Source of the DNA: JAFAFN01 sp963707555
Lineage (GTDB): Bacteria > Actinomycetota > Acidimicrobiia > Acidimicrobiales > Microtrichaceae
Assembly: GCA_963707555.1 (NCBI GenBank)
Contig: CAVPQM010000003.1
Location: 1 to 64,000, forward strand
Length of the DNA: 64,000 nt
Direction: 5' to 3'
Positions 7,668 through 17,167 of this stretch are shown here, piece by piece. Under the pieces are notes generated by a model, which ran no database searches, had not been told where the DNA came from, and saw only the letters and a list, made by a program, of their open reading frames with translations. Each line of letters starts with the position of its first letter. The stretch's first letter is position 1. Position numbers and translations under genes: made by a program.

Positions 7668-8774
7668 TCAGGGCATCCGGAGGATCGGCTTGACCGTGGC
7701 CCCCGACTCCGCGTCGGCGGCGGCCCGGTCGATCTGGTCGAAGTCGTAGAACGTCACGAGCCGGTCGAACGGGAACCGGCCCTGCATGTGGAGCTCGAGC
7801 AGCTGTGGCACGAACACGTCGGGGACGCTGTCGCCCTCGACGACTCCCATGACGGTCTTGCAGCTCTGCATGAACGTGTTCGCCCCGATGTCGAGGACGG
7901 CATCGGGTTTCGACGCCCCGAGGATCGCTGCGGTGCCACGCTGCCGGAGGCCGTCGACGGCTTGGCGGATCAGCGCGGGAAGCCCGGTGGTGTCGAGTGC
8001 GTAGTCGACACCGGAACCGGTGATTCGGCGGATCTCCTCGACGGCGTCGGTGGTCGAGCCGTCGATGACGTGCGTCGCGCCGAGGTCGCTGGCGAGGTCG
8101 AGTCGGGACGCGACCACGTCGACGGCGATGATCGTGGTCGCGCCGGTGACTCGAGCGGCCATCACCGCGCTCAGCCCCACCGCCCCCGCTCCGGTCACGG
8201 CGAAGGTCGCTCCGGCGCCGACCCCCAGGGCGCGCAGCACCGTGCCCGCGCCGGTCTGGATCCCGCAGCCCAGCGGTCCGAGCAGCTCCAGTGGAGCGTC
8301 CTTGCGGACCTTGACGAGGTTCCGTTCGGCGACGATGGCGTGGGTGGCGAAGGACGACTGGCCGAAGAACCGATCGTTCAACTCGCTGCCAGCCCGATCG
8401 GTGATGGCGTGCGAGCCGTCCGGCCGTCGCCCGGCGAAGTTCATGTCGTTGAAGTTCGCGCAGCTGGCCGGGGACCCGTCGAAGCAGGGTCGACAGTGGC
8501 CGCACGGCAGGAAGCTGGCCGCGACGTGGTCGCCGGGGACCACCTTCTGCACCGCCGACCCGACCGACTCGACCACCCCGGCGCCCTCGTGGCCGAGCAC
8601 GACGGGAAGCGGCACCGGGTACAACTGGTCGCGCACCACCAGATCGGTGTGGCAGAGCCCGGTCGCCACGATCCGCACGAGCACCTCGTCATCGCGGGGG
8701 TCCTCCAGGTGGACCGTCTCGAGGGTGAAGGAACCCTTCTCACGGACGACCGCCGCGGTGATCTCGCTGCTCAT
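7668..8774 (-). CDS. zinc-dependent alcohol dehydrogenase (MDR)
   Basis: This 368-aa medium-chain dehydrogenase is of the aryl/benzyl-alcohol type. Catalytic zinc ligands are Cys41 (GLCHTD), His62-Glu63 (GHE) and the Cys of GPLGCG; structural zinc ligands are Cys91, 94, 97 and 105. The NAD-binding GAGAVG motif follows. It oxidises alcohols to aldehydes or the reverse with NAD(P). Its start overlaps the stop of a 56-aa gene (ATGA), so both are translated from one mRNA. It is paralogous to the enzyme at 52145. The substrate is not evident. Confidence 0.92.
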   Translation of the reverse strand: MSSEITAAVVREKGSFTLETVHLEDPRDDEVLVRIVATGLCHTDLVVRDQLYPVPLPVVLGHEGAGVVESVGSAVQKVVPGDHVAASFLPCGHCRPCFDGSPASCANFNDMNFAGRRPDGSHAITDRAGSELNDRFFGQSSFATHAIVAERNLVKVRKDAPLELLGPLGCGIQTGAGTVLRALGVGAGATFAVTGAGAVGLSAVMAARVTGATTIIAVDVVASRLDLASDLGATHVIDGSTTDAVEEIRRITGSGVDYALDTTGLPALIRQAVDGLRQRGTAAILGASKPDAVLDIGANTFMQSCKTVMGVVEGDSVPDVFVPQLLELHMQGRFPFDRLVTFYDFDQIDRAAADAESGATVKPILRMP

Positions 8775-8941
8775 CGGTACTCACAGAGGGTCCACGCCGC
8801 CATCGCATCGCCGATCGCCGACGTCGTGTCGGCCAGGTCGAGGTGCTGGTCGCCGATCCGCTGGCCTGGCTGCAGCCGATCGGAGGGGGAGGGCCCCGCG
8901 CAGGTGGTGCCGACCGTGGAACGAGCAGGGTGGTCACTCAT
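8771..8941 (-). CDS. 56-aa small protein coupled to the alcohol dehydrogenase
   Basis: The ORF begins MSDHPARSTVG and ends MAAWTLCEYR, with Cys at positions 14 and 53. The ATG at 8941 follows a strong GGAGG by 4 bases and the stop overlaps the dehydrogenase ATG, both good signs of a real gene. It has no signal peptide or membrane helix. I do not recognise a family. It could be a leader peptide for translational coupling, or a small partner of the enzyme. Confidence 0.55.
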   Translation of the reverse strand: MSDHPARSTVGTTCAGPSPSDRLQPGQRIGDQHLDLADTTSAIGDAMAAWTLCEYR

Positions 8942-9098
8942 GGTGCCTCCTGGGAGGACGTCGCAGTCGCCTCGACGTCCGACGCTACGCCGATGCCGTC
9001 GACGTGTCGACGGCATCGAAGGTCACGCGCGTCCACGTCCGCGCCCGGGCGGCGGGCACCCTGACGTCGTCACGCGTGCGGGGCGCGGCGGAGCGGCG
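8942..9098. other. intergenic region, 157 bp
   Basis: This stretch lies upstream of the 56-aa gene and after the glycosyltransferase stop; it should hold the promoter of the dehydrogenase pair. I see GTCGACGTGTCGACGGC (8998-9014) with overlapping GTCGAC and CGTCGACG elements but no clear operator. Confidence 0.4.
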
Positions 9099-10709
9099 TC
9101 ACGGGCTCTGCATGATCCGGATCCGAGGGCCGTTGCCCTCGACGACGGCCAGCGTGCGCGACTCCTCGAAGATCGATCGGTACGCCGCGGCGTGCTCCGG
9201 GAACCGCTCCGGGTCGTCGAGGAAGCGCTGGTACATCGCGGCGCTCGCCACGACGACGCTGCCGGGCGGAAGGTCCACTCCCGCCAACGACGGAACCGCC
9301 GTCACCTCGTGGACCTCGGGGTCGACCCAGGGTGAGTAGGTCTCGATGACGATCGGCGTGCCGGCCGGGACGTGCTCCTCGATCCACCTCCTCGACGCGG
9401 CGAACGTCGACTCCCGGGTGTCGAACGCCTGGCGAAGGTGCGCGGCCTGCACCACGACCACGGCGACCGCGACGATGACGACGGGCACCCGCCATCGTGA
9501 CGACCCCGCGGCGGGGGTGACGGGCCGGCCGTCGCGCTCGAGCAGGAGCCCCAGGCCGAACGCGGCGAGCACCGCACAGCTCGGCAGCAGGAGCAGCGCG
9601 GTGCGTTCGTTGCGGACCGCCTGGCCCGAGATCACCGCGCCGTAGACCACCGGGAACGCGAGGAGCACTCCGAGCTCTCTCCACTTCCGACGGGTCATCG
9701 CCACGACCAGGCCGCCGGCCGCAGCCGCCACGAGGAGCCACTCCGACGTGGTGAGGTGGTGGAGGTACCAGCCCGGGGCGTTGCCATCCATCCCCGCATG
9801 TCCGGTCGAGTAGTGCCCCTGCTCGAAGCGGAGGTCCTCCAGGAACTGGGCTCGATCGAGCAGCGAGTACGGCGTGGTGAGGACGAACGCGGCCACCGCT
9901 GCGGCGCCGGTCGCCGCCAGCTTCGACCAGCGGATCGAGACGGCCGCGTGGGGCTCGTCGTCGACGTCGTCGGTCCCGGCCCTGCTGAGCAGCGATGCGG
10001 CACCCACCGTCGCCAGGACCAGGATGGCGTTGTACTTCGACGACGTCGCGAGCCCGGCGGTCACGCCTGCGATGAGGTGCGCGGCCCAGCTCGGCGATCG
10101 GAGGATCCGCAGACTGGCCCAGAGCGTGACGGTGACGAGCGCCGCGGACAACATGTCCGGGGTCACCACCTGAGCGTGCTCGGTGAACGTCAGCGACGCG
10201 GCCAACAGCGCGGGCGCGGTCAACGACAGCCATCGCCGACCGGTCAACAGCACTGCCGACTCGTAGGCGGCGACGAGCGCGAGGAGCCCGAGGAGCACCG
10301 AGAGCCCGCGGTGCACCATCACGCTGCCGGCGGTGTCCGTCGTCGCGACGCCTCTGACCAACGAGTTCGGGGCGTCCTCCTCGCCGGCCCAGCCGAGCAG
10401 CGGGCCGTCGAGGTTCACCGCGGCATGGAGGTAGAAGAAGAGCGACGGGTAGTTGAAGAAGTGCGGGTTCGGGTCGCCCGACTCGACCATCGCATCGGCG
10501 ACCTCGAGGTTCGTCGGCTCGTCGGGATGGTGGAGGTACGGCAGATCACCCTGGGCCGTGAACAGCCAGAGCGCCCCGACCACGACCAACAGCAGCCCGA
10601 GCACGGCTCTGGCCCACCACCGGTCCCGCGTCGTCCCGCCCCGGGGTGGGTCGGCATCTGCCGGCCCGAGCGCCCTGTCGGCATCGCCCCGACGAGAGGT
10701 CACGGTCAC
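9099..10709 (-). CDS. GT-C glycosyltransferase (GT39/ArnT-like membrane protein)
   Basis: This 536-aa multispanning protein starts with a GTG at 10709. After the first helix (VLGLLLVVVGALWLFTA) comes a loop with YLHHPDEPTN, matching the acidic first-loop motif of GT-C transferases that use polyprenyl-phosphate sugars. About eleven hydrophobic segments follow, then a soluble C-terminal domain of about 110 residues. It probably transfers a sugar to protein or lipid on the outer face of the membrane; acceptor and donor cannot be told. It stands alone between unrelated genes. Confidence 0.8.
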   Translation of the reverse strand: MTVTSRRGDADRALGPADADPPRGGTTRDRWWARAVLGLLLVVVGALWLFTAQGDLPYLHHPDEPTNLEVADAMVESGDPNPHFFNYPSLFFYLHAAVNLDGPLLGWAGEEDAPNSLVRGVATTDTAGSVMVHRGLSVLLGLLALVAAYESAVLLTGRRWLSLTAPALLAASLTFTEHAQVVTPDMLSAALVTVTLWASLRILRSPSWAAHLIAGVTAGLATSSKYNAILVLATVGAASLLSRAGTDDVDDEPHAAVSIRWSKLAATGAAAVAAFVLTTPYSLLDRAQFLEDLRFEQGHYSTGHAGMDGNAPGWYLHHLTTSEWLLVAAAAGGLVVAMTRRKWRELGVLLAFPVVYGAVISGQAVRNERTALLLLPSCAVLAAFGLGLLLERDGRPVTPAAGSSRWRVPVVIVAVAVVVVQAAHLRQAFDTRESTFAASRRWIEEHVPAGTPIVIETYSPWVDPEVHEVTAVPSLAGVDLPPGSVVVASAAMYQRFLDDPERFPEHAAAYRSIFEESRTLAVVEGNGPRIRIMQSP

Positions 10710-10811
10710 AGATCGACGCTATCGACGACCGATTGCGATGCGACGCAAGGATGCGACGGACCCGACCGTCGAAGCCTTCGGGCGGAGAGGGGACCGGTCT
10801 TCGTGAGGCGG

Positions 10812-11165
10812 TCAGCGGTCGGGCTGGGTGGAGGGGGTGTCCGGGTCGGGGTATTCGCCGCCACCGGCGCTGTTGCCCGGCTGGTTCTGCTGCTGTGGGA
10901 GGATCCAGCCGTCGTCGGTCTCGACCGGCTCGCCGGTGTACATGCGGATGTCGTCACCGTCCTCGTCGATCAGGTCACGTTGATCCGCCAGATTGCCGGG
11001 CTCGGCGTCCTCGAAGAAGCGGCGGTCCGAGCCGACGGAGCCCTCGGCGTGGGTGCGGGCGCTGACGCCGGTTCCGGGCGGTGGGTCGCTGTGGCCGGGC
11101 TTCTCGTCCGCCGGGACCACGGCGTCTTCGGAGGTGTGGTCGGCAAGTGTCGATCGGTCGTTCAT
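10812..11165 (-). CDS. small acidic disordered protein
   Basis: This 117-aa ORF (ATG 11165) is rich in Asp, Glu, Pro and Gly. It includes DEKPGHSDPPPGTG, RRFFEDAEPGNLADQRDLID, and a C-terminal WILPQQQNQPGNSAGGGE segment. No membrane helix or signal peptide is seen. Third-position GC is high and steady, and the ordered motif-like stretch around DGWILPQQQ suggests a real protein, but there is no Shine-Dalgarno site and no family I recognise. Confidence 0.45.
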   Translation of the reverse strand: MNDRSTLADHTSEDAVVPADEKPGHSDPPPGTGVSARTHAEGSVGSDRRFFEDAEPGNLADQRDLIDEDGDDIRMYTGEPVETDDGWILPQQQNQPGNSAGGGEYPDPDTPSTQPDR

Positions 11166-11315
11166 GACACGCCCAGTACCCAGCGGCCCGCCGTCCGAGA
11201 CACCCACCCGGACGATCGTCCCCCGGGTCACCCGAACGGGTGGATCTGCCCTGCGCCGGTTCCCTCGATGTCGTCGATGGGTAGTCGACAGGGGAAGCAT
11301 CGTCGAGGAGGCACC

Positions 11316-11549
11316 ATGTTGACCGTCGCCCATCCACTCCCACATGACGACGTCGAGGCGTTGACCGTCGTGGTCGAGGTCCGCGGCAACGAAGAGGTCA
11401 TCCGGTGGCATCCCGATCGGGTCGAGGGGCACCCGTCGCTGCTGTCCCGACTCGGTCGTCCCGAGGACGACCTGACCGATCCGGTGACCTTCCTGGAGGC
11501 CGTCCGCCGCTGCTTCGGCGACCGAGCGGACATCCGCGTCAGGGGCTGA
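11316..11549 (+). CDS. 77-aa hypothetical protein
   Basis: The ATG at 11316 follows GAGGAGGCACC, a strong ribosome site. The protein (MLTVAHPLPHDDVEALTVVV, then NEEVIRWHPDRVEG) ends VRRCFGDRADIRVRG and is acidic in the middle. It looks like a small alpha/beta protein. The end overlaps the convergent membrane-protein gene by 11 bases. No family is recognised. Confidence 0.6.
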   Translation: MLTVAHPLPHDDVEALTVVVEVRGNEEVIRWHPDRVEGHPSLLSRLGRPEDDLTDPVTFLEAVRRCFGDRADIRVRG

Positions 11550-12237
11550 CGGACGCCGCCACGTCGTCCAGCGGCAGGAGCGCTGCGCCGATGAAGAAGC
11601 AGACGGCCCCAGCGAACGTGCCGATGTTGACGAGCGCGATGTTCGCCGTCTCGCCGTCGGTCCGGAGCACCCTGGCGCCCACGGCGGAGGCGCCGAACGC
11701 GATCGAGCCGGCGAGGTTCACCCCGGCGATCGTGCGGCTGGTCCACGCGCTGGCAGCCTGACGCACGAGCGACCAACCCGCGACGCTCGCGATGAGGAAG
11801 CAGACGGAGCCGAACACGTCGGGCGCCCAGATCAGGCGTCGCTCCTGTGGTGACGACAGCGCGTCACGGGTCGCTCCGAACGTGCTGAGGTTGAAGAACA
11901 GCGTGCCGACCAGCTGCACGGCGGCCGCCTTTCGCTCCGTTGGCCGCGTCAAGACCGACACGGCGGCACGGAGCCCCGTCGGCCCGCCGGACACCGGCGC
12001 CGGTGCAGCGCCGACGAACTGCAGCAGCGCGGCGGTCGTGAAGAAGATCGACCCCACGAAGAACGTCCACGCCGCGGTGTTCCCCGTCACCGCGTCGAAG
12101 TAGGCGGGGACCGATCCGAGGGCGAAGCACGTCGAACCGACTGCGAACAGGGCCCCGATCCGACAACTCGACGCGCTCGGCCGACGTCGTGTCTCCTCCA
12201 CCGGGCGATGCTCGCCCTGCCTGCGCTCGGGCGTCAT
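11539..12237 (-). CDS. YrhK-like integral membrane protein
   Basis: This 232-aa protein has six predicted membrane helices in three repeated units. Each unit carries a GS-x-xF pattern seen in YrhK-type proteins (ALFAVGSTCFALGSVPAYF, FFVGSIFFTTAALLQFVGA, DVFGSVCFLIASVAGWSLV). The ATG at 12237 or the adjacent GTG at 12240 starts it, behind a GGGGG. Function is unknown in the family. The three-fold repeat of the unit makes it longer than a single-domain YrhK protein of about 90 aa. Confidence 0.7.
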   Translation of the reverse strand: MTPERRQGEHRPVEETRRRPSASSCRIGALFAVGSTCFALGSVPAYFDAVTGNTAAWTFFVGSIFFTTAALLQFVGAAPAPVSGGPTGLRAAVSVLTRPTERKAAAVQLVGTLFFNLSTFGATRDALSSPQERRLIWAPDVFGSVCFLIASVAGWSLVRQAASAWTSRTIAGVNLAGSIAFGASAVGARVLRTDGETANIALVNIGTFAGAVCFFIGAALLPLDDVAASVSP

Positions 12238-12398
12238 CACCCCCCGGGGATGATCCGCCGGCCGAGGCCCGCACCGCGTCCGTGCGATCAGCCCACACGA
12301 TCACCCGGCGGGGATGGTGCGGGCACCGTCGCAATGGGTGACCGTGAGTTCATGCACCCGATCCGCCCCGCCGTCGTGCGGTCCGCCACGATCGCCTG

Positions 12399-12611
12399 AT
12401 GATGGCCGACCGCTGCGAGATCGTCGCCGTGGGAGCCGATGGTCCGCTCGTGCGGTCCGCCTTCGACGGGTTCGAGGTCACCTCGATCGGCGGGGGGCGG
12501 GTCCGCCTGGTGGGGCAGCTCGTCGACCAGGCAGCGCTGCACGGAGTGCTGCACCGACTCCAGGACCTGGGGATGCGGATCCTCGACGTGCACCTCGTTC
12601 CGAGTTCGTGA
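12399..12611 (+). CDS. 70-aa conserved small protein
   Basis: The protein runs from MMADRCEIVAVG through VRLVGQLVDQAALHGVLHRL to QDLGMRILDVHLVPSS. The pattern DQAALHGVLxRLxDLG is one I recognise from small actinobacterial proteins of unknown function, so it is likely real. It could start at 12399 or 12402. It lies 45 bases upstream of the LAL regulator in the same direction and may be co-transcribed with it. Confidence 0.6.
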   Translation: MMADRCEIVAVGADGPLVRSAFDGFEVTSIGGGRVRLVGQLVDQAALHGVLHRLQDLGMRILDVHLVPSS

Positions 12612-12655
12612 GGACACTGTTTGCCGCGCACGATGTGCGCTGCAAAGCTGACGCC

Positions 12656-15247
12656 GTGTCAGAGCACTCCACGCCAGGGCCGCTGATGGTCCGGACGGCG
12701 GTGGAGCGGCCGCGCCTGGTGGAACAGCTGGCGTCGTCCCCCCAGGCCCGTGTCGCACTGGTGGTCGCGCCGGCCGGATCCGGCAAGACCGTCCTGCTCT
12801 CGGACTGGACCCGGGGTGATGGCGCAGCGTGGGTCGGTGTCGAACGACGTCACGACGACGCGGTCGTGTTCGCACGTGATCTGGTGGCGTCGCTCGCCGC
12901 CGTGCACCCCACGGTCGAGGCCTCGTTGTCGGAGTTCGCGTCCGCGGGTGGCCAGCGTCTCGGGCCCACCTTCGTCGAGGCGCTCTGCGCGGCGTTGGCG
13001 TCGTCGCCGTGTCGAGCGGTCCTGGTGCTCGACGACCTCCACCACCTCACGAACCTGTCGATCCTCGAGGACCTCGACGACCTGATCGTCGGCCTTCCGG
13101 CAGGGGCGCAGGTCCTGATCGGGTCGCGCTGGGATCCGCCGCTGCGACTCGGGAGGTTCCGCGTGAGCGATCACATTGTCGAGGTGCGCGCCGACGACCT
13201 CGCCTTCGACGACGACGAGGGACGCGCGCTGCTCCGACTCGTGACCGACCGCGACATCACCGGCCACCAGGCCGAGGCGCTGGTGGAACGAACCGAGGGG
13301 TGGGCAGCAGGGCTGCAGCTCGCGGGGTTGTCGATGCGCCGCCACGACGACCTCGACGGGTTCATCGCCGGGTTCACCGGCGACGACCGCCTCGTGGCCG
13401 ACTACCTCACCGGCGAGGTGCTGCGCACTCTCGATCCGCCGACCCGGCGGTTCCTGTTGCGCACTTCGGTGCTCGAGTGGCTGACGCCAGCGCTCTGCGA
13501 CGCCGTCACCGGTGGCGACGACGGCGCGACCATGATGCGCTCGCTCGTCGGCCAGGGTCTGCTCACTCCACTGGGTGACGCCCACGACCGACACCGGTAC
13601 CACCACCTCTTCGCCGACCTGCTGCGGTACCAGCTCGCCGCGGAGGACCCGTCCGCCGTGGTCGACGCCCGCCGACGCGCTGCGCAATGGCTGCTCGGCC
13701 ATCGTGAGCTCCGGGCAGGTGTCGAGCAGTGCCTGGCCGTCGACGACGTCGACCAGGCCTTCGGTGTCCTCTCCACGGTCGGCCTGCAGTACTTCGAGCG
13801 AGGTGAGTCGGCGACCCTGGTCAAGTGGCTGACGCGGATCGCCGCCCAGGTCGACCCGGCGCCACCGACGGTCGTCGTGAACCTGCTCGCCGCCCAGATC
13901 GCCGCCGAGCAGTACGACACGGCACGCGAGACGCATCGTCGTCTGGTGGGACGCGCCGACCTGACCGACGGCGAGCGACTGGCTGCCCACGCCTTGGGTG
14001 TGCAGATCGGCATGGGGGGCCTGCCGACGTCCGAGGTCCACCGGTGGGTGCGCGAGGCCGACGAGCTGCTCGCCGTCGTCGACCGCTCGACGGTCGTCGA
14101 TTTCCTCGGGGGTGGTGGCGCCGACTCGTGCGAGACGCTGCTCGGCCACGCGACCGCGATCGCCCACTTCCACGACGACGACGTCGACCGGGCCGTCGCC
14201 GGGCTCGAGCGCGTCGCCGAACTGCCGGGCACCCAGTATCCGATCTGGCGGGTCAACACGCTCGGCTCACTCGCGCTGTGCCATGCCTGGCAGGGGCGAC
14301 TGACCGAATCGGAGCGTCTGAGCCGTGCCGCGCTCGAGACCGCCGCCGCGTTCGGCTCGACCGACCACATCTCGGCGATCCCCGCTCGGTTCGCGCTGAC
14401 CATCGTGCACCTCGACCGGCTCGAGATGGACGACGCAGCCCGTCACCTCGCCGCGGCGACCACGGGCACGCTGCGATGCCGTCGGCCGACGAACCACCAC
14501 GTGCTCGAGCTGCTGCAGACCCGGTGGGCGGCGGCGACCGAGGGTGTCGAAGCGGCTCTGAGGTGCTTCCGCTCGTCACCGGCGGCGGGAGCGCTGCATC
14601 CCCTGACCGTCGCAGCACAGCTCCACCTGCACGTCGAGCTGCTGCTGCGCAGCGACTCGGTCGACGAGGCGGTGGAGCTGCTGCGGCGCAGTCCGTACCC
14701 GGCCCATGCCGCCCGGATCGATGCATCGCTGGCCACCAAGGATGTCGCCGGCGCTCGCCGCACGCTCGAAGCATGGCCCCAGTCGGTGCACGACGTCAGG
14801 TCCACGGTCGAGCGTCGCATCCGTGCTGCGTTCGTGCTGCTCGCCGAGGGCAACACCGGCGCGGCGGGCAACCAGATCGCCGAGGCCGCCACGTTGGCCG
14901 AGACCGAGGCGTTGCTCGGGCCGTTCACGGACTCGCCGCGATCGTTGAGCCTGCTGCGCACCAGCGCGCCGACCCGGCCGCTGCGGCACTTCCGCTCGGT
15001 GCTCGCCGCGGCGCCCGACGCGGATCGGCGGTCAGCGGCGAACCACCAGCTCGTCGAGCCGCTGACGGTGAGGGAGCTGGGGGTCCTGGCCTACCTCCCG
15101 AGCCGCCTGACCAACGGCGAGATCGCCAGCGCGCTCTACATCTCGGTCAACACCCTCAAGACGCACCTGCGCAGCATCTATCGCAAGCTCGCCGTCGACG
15201 ACCGCGACGCAGCGGTCGCTCGGGCGAGCACCGTCGGGCTGATCTGA
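12656..15247 (+). CDS. LuxR/MalT-type LAL transcriptional regulator
   Basis: This 863-aa protein of the large ATP-binding LuxR class has an N-terminal STAND NTPase with Walker A APAGSGKT (residues 38-45), Walker B-like VLVLDDLHHL, a long helical TPR-like middle, and a C-terminal LuxR HTH (LTVRELGVLAYLPSRLTNGE, then SVNTLKTHLRSIYRKLAVDD). The GTG at 12656 was chosen because the family begins with a short peptide before TAVERPRLVEQL. Such proteins sense a ligand, hydrolyse ATP and activate nearby genes. The target is not evident; the convergent MFS gene or the small gene upstream are candidates. Confidence 0.92.
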   Translation: MSEHSTPGPLMVRTAVERPRLVEQLASSPQARVALVVAPAGSGKTVLLSDWTRGDGAAWVGVERRHDDAVVFARDLVASLAAVHPTVEASLSEFASAGGQRLGPTFVEALCAALASSPCRAVLVLDDLHHLTNLSILEDLDDLIVGLPAGAQVLIGSRWDPPLRLGRFRVSDHIVEVRADDLAFDDDEGRALLRLVTDRDITGHQAEALVERTEGWAAGLQLAGLSMRRHDDLDGFIAGFTGDDRLVADYLTGEVLRTLDPPTRRFLLRTSVLEWLTPALCDAVTGGDDGATMMRSLVGQGLLTPLGDAHDRHRYHHLFADLLRYQLAAEDPSAVVDARRRAAQWLLGHRELRAGVEQCLAVDDVDQAFGVLSTVGLQYFERGESATLVKWLTRIAAQVDPAPPTVVVNLLAAQIAAEQYDTARETHRRLVGRADLTDGERLAAHALGVQIGMGGLPTSEVHRWVREADELLAVVDRSTVVDFLGGGGADSCETLLGHATAIAHFHDDDVDRAVAGLERVAELPGTQYPIWRVNTLGSLALCHAWQGRLTESERLSRAALETAAAFGSTDHISAIPARFALTIVHLDRLEMDDAARHLAAATTGTLRCRRPTNHHVLELLQTRWAAATEGVEAALRCFRSSPAAGALHPLTVAAQLHLHVELLLRSDSVDEAVELLRRSPYPAHAARIDASLATKDVAGARRTLEAWPQSVHDVRSTVERRIRAAFVLLAEGNTGAAGNQIAEAATLAETEALLGPFTDSPRSLSLLRTSAPTRPLRHFRSVLAAAPDADRRSAANHQLVEPLTVRELGVLAYLPSRLTNGEIASALYISVNTLKTHLRSIYRKLAVDDRDAAVARASTVGLI

Positions 15248-15256
15248 GGGTCGCTC

Positions 15257-16444
15257 TCAGTCGACGACCTCGGCGGAGTCGCGCGTCGAGTGCTGTCGCT
15301 GCACCAGCGCGATGCCGCACAGGGCGATCACGCCCGCGAGGGCGAACGCGACGCGGTACGACGCCAGCGCGACCACGATGCCGAGCAGCGGGGGCGCCAC
15401 ACCGCTCACTGCGTCGAAGAACAGCGAGAAGGTGCCGACGGCCTGGCTGCGCTCGGCTTCGGGCGCCTCGGCCACGGTCGCGGCGAAGAGCGCGGGGAAC
15501 AGCAACGACATGCCGAGCGCGAGCGCCACGGTCGCCACCCACACGCCCGCGGCGGTGGCCCACGCGCCGAGGATCAGACCACCGCCGCCGACGATGCCGA
15601 GTGCGATGCTCGACGCCCGCCGTGATCCGAGCAGGTCGGGCAGGCGGGCCCCGACCACTCGGATCGCGAGCACCAGGATGCCGTAGACGAGGAACAGCGG
15701 CGCGACGTCGTCGATGTCGATCGAGGGTCCGTAGAGCGATACGAACGCCGAGAACCCGATGAACGGGAGCAGCCCGACGAACAGGATCAGGCCCGGTCGG
15801 ATCGCGGACGGGTGCAGCAGTCGGAACGGTTGCAGCTCGCTCGCCACCCGCCGCGGCGTCCACCATCCCAGCACCGCGGCCACGAGCGCCGAGACACCGG
15901 CCGCGATCCAGACCGTGTCGAAGCTGCCGGCGCGCAACAGGTACTCGCCGACGAAGGGGCCGAACGCCAGGCCGGCGTAGAGCGCCACCGAGAAGTACGA
16001 CGCCGCTTCGCCGCGGCGGTCGTCGGGTGCCATGTCCTGGATCGACGTCGCCGCGCCGACCCACATCGCGGCCTCGCCGAGTCCGGTGACGAGGCGCAGG
16101 GCCAGGAGCACCACGAGCGAGTCGGCAACGGTGTAGCCGAGCACCGAGATGCCGACGAGCAGCGCGCCGCCGACGACCAGGATGCGCCGCCCGCGCAGGT
16201 CGCCGAGCCGACCGGCGAAGGGGCGGAGCAACGCGGCGGCGATCGCGAAGCTGCCCACGACGGCCCCGACGGCGATGCTGCCGCCTCCCAGCTCGCGCTC
16301 GACGAAGCGCGGCAGCGTCGGCAGCAGCGCACCGATCGCCATGAAGTAGGCGAAGGCGGACGCGGTGACGAGCGCGAAGGGCGCGGTGACCAGCCGCTCG
16401 CGAACGGGGGAGGTCACCTCGCCGTCGTCTCGGATTCCGCTCAT
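15257..16444 (-). CDS. MFS transporter
   Basis: This 395-aa major facilitator has twelve hydrophobic segments. The signature after helix 2 is GRLGDLRGRRILVVGG, with a related RLPDLLGSRRASS in the second half, as in drug:H+ antiporters. The ATG at 16444 overlaps the stop of the TetR gene upstream (ATGA), so the two form an operon and the regulator is probably its local repressor. Export of a drug-like or metabolic compound is inferred. Confidence 0.9.
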   Translation of the reverse strand: MSGIRDDGEVTSPVRERLVTAPFALVTASAFAYFMAIGALLPTLPRFVERELGGGSIAVGAVVGSFAIAAALLRPFAGRLGDLRGRRILVVGGALLVGISVLGYTVADSLVVLLALRLVTGLGEAAMWVGAATSIQDMAPDDRRGEAASYFSVALYAGLAFGPFVGEYLLRAGSFDTVWIAAGVSALVAAVLGWWTPRRVASELQPFRLLHPSAIRPGLILFVGLLPFIGFSAFVSLYGPSIDIDDVAPLFLVYGILVLAIRVVGARLPDLLGSRRASSIALGIVGGGGLILGAWATAAGVWVATVALALGMSLLFPALFAATVAEAPEAERSQAVGTFSLFFDAVSGVAPPLLGIVVALASYRVAFALAGVIALCGIALVQRQHSTRDSAEVVD

Positions 16445-17049
16445 GGCTGCGGAGCCGGGGGCGGGTCCGCCAGTAGGCGGGTCACCATGTGGTGGATCAT
16501 CGTCCGCGTCCGGGACATCAGCTCGTCCTCTTCGACCTCGAGCTGGCGGGCGAGTGCCGAGGCGTAGAGCGACATGCCGACGCTCGCCATGACGGTGACC
16601 AGGTACAAGGCCTCGACGTCGAGCGTGTCGGGAAGGTCGCCCGAATCGACCTGGGCCTGCCACTCCTTGCGGCTGGCCGCGAAGAACGGGAGCGGCACGT
16701 AGTCCGGGTCGTCGTCGAGGGCCAGCAGGGCCGAGAGGCGGAGGGTGGGGAGACGCAGGATCTCGTCGAACATGCGGACCCTCCGCTCGGCGAACGGGGC
16801 GCCGACGAGCGCCTCCATCGGCTCGGCGAGCAGCTCCAGCTCGCGGTTGATCGAGGCGCGCAGCAGCCCCTGGCGCCCGCCGAAGAAGTAGTAGATGTTC
16901 GCCGGTGTGACGCCGACGGCATCGGCGACTTCGCGCAGGTTGAGCCCTGCCAACGCGCCTTTCGACAGGAGTTGGTCGAGCGCTGCATCCATGAGCGCGT
17001 CCCGCGTCGAGGGCTCACCGTCGGATCGGCCACGCCGCGGGGGTGTCAT
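16441..17049 (-). CDS. TetR-family regulator of the MFS gene
   Basis: This 202-aa protein has an HTH at about residues 12-60 (TRDALMDAALDQLLSKGALA, LREVADAVGVTPANIYYFFG). The ATG at 17049 gives a short N-terminus; upstream in-frame extension is not protein-like. It is first in an operon with the MFS transporter (overlap ATGA) and divergent from the DDN-like gene across 118 bp that must contain both promoters. Confidence 0.9.
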   Translation of the reverse strand: MTPPRRGRSDGEPSTRDALMDAALDQLLSKGALAGLNLREVADAVGVTPANIYYFFGGRQGLLRASINRELELLAEPMEALVGAPFAERRVRMFDEILRLPTLRLSALLALDDDPDYVPLPFFAASRKEWQAQVDSGDLPDTLDVEALYLVTVMASVGMSLYASALARQLEVEEDELMSRTRTMIHHMVTRLLADPPPAPQP

Positions 17050-17167
17050 CGCTTCAGCGTGGCACAGTCCCGGAAGGGTCGCTGCGGGTGCACGTATCGG
17101 TCCGTGGTGTCGTCCCGCTCCGCGGGTCCCCGCGATCCTTCGGCTCGACCCCACTAGCGTCTGCGTC

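Noticed and set aside
13825..15762. A 645-codon plus-strand frame overlapping the LAL gene
   Set aside because: Composition is Arg/Pro/Ala-rich without motifs; it is an alternative frame of the LAL regulator.
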